NCBI GenBank assembly: GCA_021443945.1
Contig: JABUSF010000001.1
Location: forward strand, 172,886-182,106
DNA from: Ileibacterium sp.
GTDB lineage: Bacteria > Bacillota_I > Bacilli_A > Erysipelotrichales > Erysipelotrichaceae
Length of the DNA: 9,221 bases
Direction of reading: 5' to 3'
Each line of letters starts with the position of its first letter. Position 1 is the stretch's first letter. The translations under genes and the position numbers were made by a program. The notes beneath the pieces are model-generated. The model was not told where the DNA came from. It was given only the letters and a program-made list of their open reading frames with translations, and did not search any database. Positions 6,610 through 9,221 of the stretch are shown in pieces.

Positions 6610-6639
6610 AATAATTTGTTGAAGAATGATTTGTTGATG
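6610..6639 (+). repeat. Tandem 15-bp duplication in the leader of the H1-like protein gene
   Basis: AATAATTTGTTGAAG is followed directly by AATGATTTGTTGATG, with 13 of 15 bases identical. The pair ends 17 bp before the AAGGAGG ribosome site (6657-6663), so it is likely in the 5' untranslated RNA. Confidence 0.7.
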
Positions 6640-6668
6640 GTCAACCAGACAGGACTAAGGAGGTTAAA

Positions 6669-8309
6669 ATGCCTGCAAAGAAAACAACTGAAACGGCTGC
6701 ATCTGAAGCCGCAGAAAAGAAAACCGTGAAGAAAACTGCCGCAGCAAAAACCGCTGCTGAAGATAAAACTGAAAAAAAACCAGCTGCTAAAAAAGCTGCC
6801 GCGAAAAAAACGGCTGCCAAAAAAACAACAGCTAAGAAAACCGCTGTCAAAGAAGAAGTGAAAGCTGAACCAGCAAAAGAAGCTGAACAGCCAAAAAATG
6901 AAGTGGCTGTAAAACCAAAAGCAGAAGTGGCTGTTGTAGAAGCTGCCCCAGCCAAGGAAGAGCCAAAAGCTGAAGCTCCTGTAAAAGAAGAAGCTCCAAA
7001 AGAAGAAGCAAAGGCAGAAGCAAAAGAAGAAGCTGCTCCAGCTGAAGAAGCCAAACCAGTGAAGAAAACGGCTGCCAAGAAAACAACCGCTAAGAAAACA
7101 ACCACGAAAAAAGCCGCTGCCAAGAAAGCAGAAGAGCCAGCTGCTGAAGAAGCAAAAGCGGAAGTAAAAGAAGAAGCTGCCCCAGCTGAAGAAGCCAAAC
7201 CAGCGAAGAAAACGGCTGCCAAGAAAACAACCGCGAAAAAAGCCGCTGCCAAGAAAGCAGAAGAACCAGCTGCTGAAGAAGCAAAAGCGGAAGTAAAAGA
7301 AGAAGCTGCACCGGCCGAAGAAGCCAAACCAGCGAAGAAAACGGCTGCCAAGAAAACAACCGCGAAAAAAGCTGCTGCCAAAACAGAAGAAGCCAAACCG
7401 GCCAAAAAGACAGCAGTGAAGAAAACCGCCGCCAAGAAAGAAGCTGAAAAAGCAGAAGAACCAGCTGCACCGGCTTATATGAATCTGACCGATGAAAAAA
7501 TGAAAGCTTACGATGCATTCCCAGTAGAAACGCTGCTGGAAATGGCCAATGCTTTAGGTATGGCAAAATCCATGGACGCTCTGAAGGACGAACTGGCTGT
7601 TGCTCTGGATGTTCCAGCCTATACCGAAAAAGTTCTCCTGGCCAATGTGAAACCAGATCACGGGTATGTGTTCGAAGACGATGGATTTGATGAGACAGTC
7701 ATTCCTGTTCTTGTTGAAAAAGTACTGGCTGTGATTCCTGTGAAGTCCAGTGACTATATGCGTCTTGCTGAGGAAATTGAAGCCAACAAAGACTTCAAGC
7801 TGACAGGCAATCCTATTGCCGATGCGGACGAATACCACATCCTTTTCGATCTGGTAAAACAGATTCTGATGATCGGCCAGAAAAACCACATTCATTCTCT
7901 GGAAGAAATCAAAACGGTTGTTCCGGCAGATGCCCGCAAGCTCATCGAAACCTTCATGGATGTGGCTTACGATCTGCTTCCAACCTGGCAGTACAACGAT
8001 GTGGAATACTACAAAGAATTCCTGTACGCTGTTCTGACTCAGTTCAACGAACTGTACGATCTGCACAACAGAGCCATGATGGACGTGGCTGACCTGTTCA
8101 TCAAACACGGTGACTACGGTCAGGGAGACGCCGATTACAATTATGTAATCCGTGAAAACGATATTAAAGACTATATCTTCTTCCGTTTCGCCAATGTATA
8201 CCGTCCAATCGACCTGCAGAAAGCAAAATCCATTGCCGGTTCTGCTCTGCGTTATGTAGATGGCCGATACGATTTCTATCCAATGATTATGGAAATCATC
8301 AACTGCTAA
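6669..8309 (+). CDS. Protein with histone-H1-like Lys/Ala-rich N-terminal repeat tail and unrecognised C-terminal domain
   Basis: A 546-aa protein in two very different halves. Residues 1-269 are almost only Lys, Ala, Glu, Pro, Thr and Val. They mix basic AAKKTTAKK-type blocks, as in histone H1 tails and bacterial H1-like proteins (HctB, AlgP), with acidic EEAKAEVKEEAAPAEEA blocks. Two copies of a 43-residue unit (residues 153-195 and 196-238) are identical in protein sequence, with an older partial copy before them. Residues 270-546 form a normal, acidic, mostly helical-looking domain rich in Tyr and Asp (for example YNDVEYYKEFLYAVL) that I do not recognise. Its first 40 residues (VETLLEMANALGMAKSMDAL...) faintly recall SAP/Rho-N modules. 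There is no signal peptide or membrane segment, so it is probably cytoplasmic. AAGGAGG lies 5 nt before the ATG, and a strong terminator follows. Nucleic acid binding by the tail is inferred from composition only. Confidence 0.88.
   Translation: MPAKKTTETAASEAAEKKTVKKTAAAKTAAEDKTEKKPAAKKAAAKKTAAKKTTAKKTAVKEEVKAEPAKEAEQPKNEVAVKPKAEVAVVEAAPAKEEPKAEAPVKEEAPKEEAKAEAKEEAAPAEEAKPVKKTAAKKTTAKKTTTKKAAAKKAEEPAAEEAKAEVKEEAAPAEEAKPAKKTAAKKTTAKKAAAKKAEEPAAEEAKAEVKEEAAPAEEAKPAKKTAAKKTTAKKAAAKTEEAKPAKKTAVKKTAAKKEAEKAEEPAAPAYMNLTDEKMKAYDAFPVETLLEMANALGMAKSMDALKDELAVALDVPAYTEKVLLANVKPDHGYVFEDDGFDETVIPVLVEKVLAVIPVKSSDYMRLAEEIEANKDFKLTGNPIADADEYHILFDLVKQILMIGQKNHIHSLEEIKTVVPADARKLIETFMDVAYDLLPTWQYNDVEYYKEFLYAVLTQFNELYDLHNRAMMDVADLFIKHGDYGQGDADYNYVIRENDIKDYIFFRFANVYRPIDLQKAKSIAGSALRYVDGRYDFYPMIMEIINC
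7125..7382 (+). repeat. Two tandem 129-bp repeats inside the H1-like tail
   Basis: Units 7125-7253 and 7254-7382 match at 123 of 129 bases. All six differences are third-codon-position and synonymous, so both encode the same 43 residues (starting KAEEPAAEEAK, ending KKTTAKKAAAK). A partial, more diverged copy with a 5-residue insertion precedes them at 7023-7124. Confidence 0.92.
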
Positions 8310-8315
8310 GATCAC

Positions 8316-8339
8316 AAAGGGACTCCGGTCCCTTTTTTT
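8316..8339 (+). terminator. Intrinsic terminator of the H1-like protein gene
   Basis: AAAGGGAC-TCCG-GTCCCTTT is an 8-bp perfect stem with a 4-nt loop, followed by a run of T. It begins 7 nt after the stop codon. Confidence 0.9.
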
Positions 8340-8362
8340 ATGCAGAATGCGCATTGAAACAT

Positions 8363-8391
8363 TTGCCGTCAGCGAATTTATTCGTTATTAT
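8363..8391 (+). promoter_or_regulatory. Promoter of the small four-cysteine protein, with an embedded dyad
   Basis: TTGCCG (8363-8368), exactly 17 bp, then TATTAT (8386-8391). The spacer contains CGAAT-TT-ATTCG (8373-8384), a perfect inverted repeat positioned where a repressor would block RNA polymerase. A small hairpin, AAAGCC-TGT-GGCTTT (8411-8425), lies in the leader. Confidence 0.55.
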
Positions 8392-8436
8392 ATTTTGGAC
8401 TTGCTTTACGAAAGCCTGTGGCTTTTGTAGGTGGAA

Positions 8437-8442
8437 AAGGAG
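8437..8442 (+). promoter_or_regulatory. Ribosome binding site that fixes the start of the small protein
   Basis: AAGGAG lies 6 nt before the ATG at 8449. It falls within the longer frame that would begin at the GTG at 8431, so that earlier start is unlikely. Confidence 0.75.
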
Positions 8443-8448
8443 TTTAAA

Positions 8449-8703
8449 ATGGCAGCATCTAAAATTCCAGCCTGGGTCATTGCCTGCTTGGAACAGTATG
8501 CAAACTGTGCCTGCGGACGGGACCTGGTCGTGAAATATGGTATTGATCAGCTGCTGGAAATCCTTGCGAAGGAAGGTTATCCCTGCGAACTGGAAATCCT
8601 CAGTGATCAGAAGGATGTAGAAGAATTCCCAAAAGACGGAACCTATATCCTGACCTTAAAAAACAGAAAAGAACTTGATCTGGAAGACTTAGAAGACGAA
8701 TAA
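8449..8703 (+). CDS. Small protein of unknown function with four cysteines
   Basis: This 84-aa protein, start MAASKIPAWVIACLEQ, is not recognised. It has Cys13, Cys20 and Cys22 in a C-x6-C-x-C cluster near the N-terminus and Cys46 in EGYPCELEI. The first 40 residues look helical, the middle looks strand-like (CELEIL, TYILTL), and the C-terminus is strongly acidic (ELDLEDLEDE). There is no signal peptide or clear membrane segment. The ATG at 8449 has a good ribosome site. It has its own promoter candidate and a terminator that overlaps its last codons, so it appears to be transcribed alone, between the H1-like gene and icd. The cysteine spacing could suit metal binding or redox chemistry, but fewer than four are in a compact motif, so I make no functional call. 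Confidence 0.8.
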   Translation: MAASKIPAWVIACLEQYANCACGRDLVVKYGIDQLLEILAKEGYPCELEILSDQKDVEEFPKDGTYILTLKNRKELDLEDLEDE

Positions 8704-8722
8704 ACCGTCTTCTTTTTCTTTA
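8691..8722 (+). terminator. Intrinsic terminator overlapping the end of the small protein gene
   Basis: AGAAGACG (8691-8698), a 7-nt loop containing the TAA stop, then CGTCTTCT (8706-8713) and a T-rich tail. The left arm encodes the acidic C-terminal residues, so coding sequence and terminator share bases. Confidence 0.8.
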
Positions 8723-8745
8723 TCCTGGGGCTGGAAATAATTTTA

Positions 8746-8784
8746 TGAGAATGATTTTCATACAGGCGTTGAAAATTGTTTTCA
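8746..8784. promoter_or_regulatory. Two Fur-family-like dyads at the icd promoter
   Basis: TGAGAATGATTTTCA (8746-8760) matches the 7-1-7 Fur box TGATAATNATTATCA at all but two specified positions. TGAAAATTGTTTTCA (8770-8784) matches at all but three and contains the perfect inverted repeat TGAAAA/TTTTCA. The two lie 24 bp apart centre to centre, and the second overlaps the -35 box. Fur, PerR, Zur or an unrelated dimeric regulator could bind. Confidence 0.45.
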
Positions 8785-8797
8785 TTCGGGTTATATT
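8769..8797 (+). promoter_or_regulatory. icd: icd promoter
   Basis: TTGAAA (8769-8774), exactly 17 bp, then TATATT (8792-8797). The transcript would start about 14 nt before the start codon, so the leader is very short and includes GGAGG (8809-8813). Confidence 0.6.
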
Positions 8798-8817
8798 TGG
8801 CAAATATGGAGGATCTT

Positions 8818-9221
8818 ATGAAAATTCAAATGAAGACCCCTTTAGTGGAGATGGACGGGGATGAAATGACCCGCATTCTCTGGAAGGAGATTAAAGAGAT
8901 TTTAATTGAGCCTTATATTGATCTCAAAACCGAATATTATGATCTGGGACTGGTGAACAGGGAACAGACAAAAGACCAGGTGACCATTGATGCGGCCAAC
9001 GCCAATAAAAAATATGGTGTGGCGGTAAAATGTGCCACCATTACTCCAAATGCCCAGCGGGTGGAAGAATACAATTTAAGCCAAATGTGGAAATCACCCA
9101 ATGGAACCATTCGTGCCATTCTGGACGGAACTGTGTTCAGAGCGCCGATTATGGCGGACGGCATTTCTCCCGTGGTCAAAAACTGGAAAGAACCCATTAC
9201 CATTGCCCGTCATGCTTATGG
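8818..9221 (+). CDS. icd: NADP-dependent isocitrate dehydrogenase, eukaryotic-type (type II) family, 3' end cut off by window edge
   Basis: This enzyme oxidatively decarboxylates isocitrate to 2-oxoglutarate with NADP, supplying the carbon skeleton for glutamate and NADPH. The first 134 codons are present, out of about 400 in the family. The sequence follows human IDH1/IDH2 and not E. coli Icd: VEMDGDEMTRILW near the start, then VKCATITPNAQRVEEYNL, QMWKSPNGTIRAILDGTVFR and IARHAYG at the edge. Isocitrate-binding positions are conserved with an offset of one from human IDH1: Thr76, Ser93, Asn95, Arg99, Arg108 and Arg131. GGAGG lies 4 nt before the ATG, which is close but usable. A good promoter and two Fur-like dyads lie directly upstream. 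The 5' end is certain; the C-terminal half cannot be checked. Confidence 0.95.
   Translation, partial: MKIQMKTPLVEMDGDEMTRILWKEIKEILIEPYIDLKTEYYDLGLVNREQTKDQVTIDAANANKKYGVAVKCATITPNAQRVEEYNLSQMWKSPNGTIRAILDGTVFRAPIMADGISPVVKNWKEPITIARHAY

Larger units (their letters stand above)
6228..6656. other. Gene-free divergent region between htrA and the H1-like protein gene
   Basis: About 430 bp without a credible gene. It holds promoter candidates for both flanking genes, a weak AAAAAGG/CCTTTTT inverted repeat (6312-6318 with 6332-6338), a nested inverted repeat at 6481-6532, a short dyad at 6540-6553 and a 15-bp tandem duplication at 6610-6639. A 64-codon minus-strand frame at 6470-6276 lacks a ribosome site and family resemblance, and I do not regard it as a gene. 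The length and structure suggest a long or regulated leader for the plus-strand gene. Confidence 0.6.

Noticed and set aside
7125..7382. CRISPR-like or mobile-element repeat
   Set aside because: The two units are directly adjacent, in frame and protein-coding, with no spacers, terminal inverted repeats or transposase.
6641..7435. Long minus-strand frame encoding an Ala/Phe/Leu/Val-rich membrane-like protein opposite the H1-like tail
   Set aside because: It is the complement of Lys/Ala/Glu repeat codons, which gives hydrophobic residues in any antisense frame. It has no ribosome site and spans a clearly real plus-strand gene.
7554..8354. 266-codon minus-strand frame opposite the C-terminal half of the H1-like protein
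   Set aside because: It has no recognisable family, runs antisense over a well-supported gene with a good start and terminator, and reads through that terminator.

Overview
The window looks like chromosomal DNA of a moderate-GC fermentative Bacillota. The gut Erysipelotrichia type is my best guess, but it is inferred from gene content and style only. The supporting signs are AGGAGG-type ribosome binding sites, sigma-A-like promoters, a galactitol-family PTS, a fructose-bisphosphate-responsive type of L-lactate dehydrogenase, a membrane-anchored HtrA protease and a 'eukaryotic-type' NADP isocitrate dehydrogenase. No rRNA, tRNA, CRISPR array, IS element or phage gene was seen.

The layout is two blocks facing away from each other. 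Everything from 1 to about 6212 is on the minus strand. Read in the direction of transcription, it holds htrA (6212-5058), a terminator, ldh (4945-3977), a terminator, a PRD-containing PTS regulator (3772-1688), a hairpin, and then the gat operon gatA (1511-999), gatB (954-676) and gatC (671 to the left edge, cut off). The regulator ends just upstream of the transporter genes and carries its own EIIB- and EIIA-like domains. It is therefore very probably the activator of this PTS. Catabolite control is suggested by a cre-like site in front of gatA.

A gene-free divergent region of about 450 bp (6222-6668) separates this block from the plus-strand block. That block holds a 546-aa protein with a long histone-H1-like Lys/Ala/Glu/Pro repeat tail and an unrecognised C-terminal domain (6669-8309), a small four-cysteine protein of unknown function (8449-8703), and the 5' part of an NADP isocitrate dehydrogenase gene (8818 to the right edge). 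Each plus-strand gene has its own promoter candidate. The first two are followed by intrinsic terminators, so they are probably separate transcription units.

The metabolic genes make a simple picture: sugar alcohol uptake by PTS, pyruvate reduction to lactate, and 2-oxoglutarate/NADPH supply. The least explained items are the H1-like tailed protein with its structured leader and exact-protein 43-residue tandem repeat, and a pair of Fur-like dyads at the icd promoter. The regulator is also odd in that its first PRD lacks the usual histidines.
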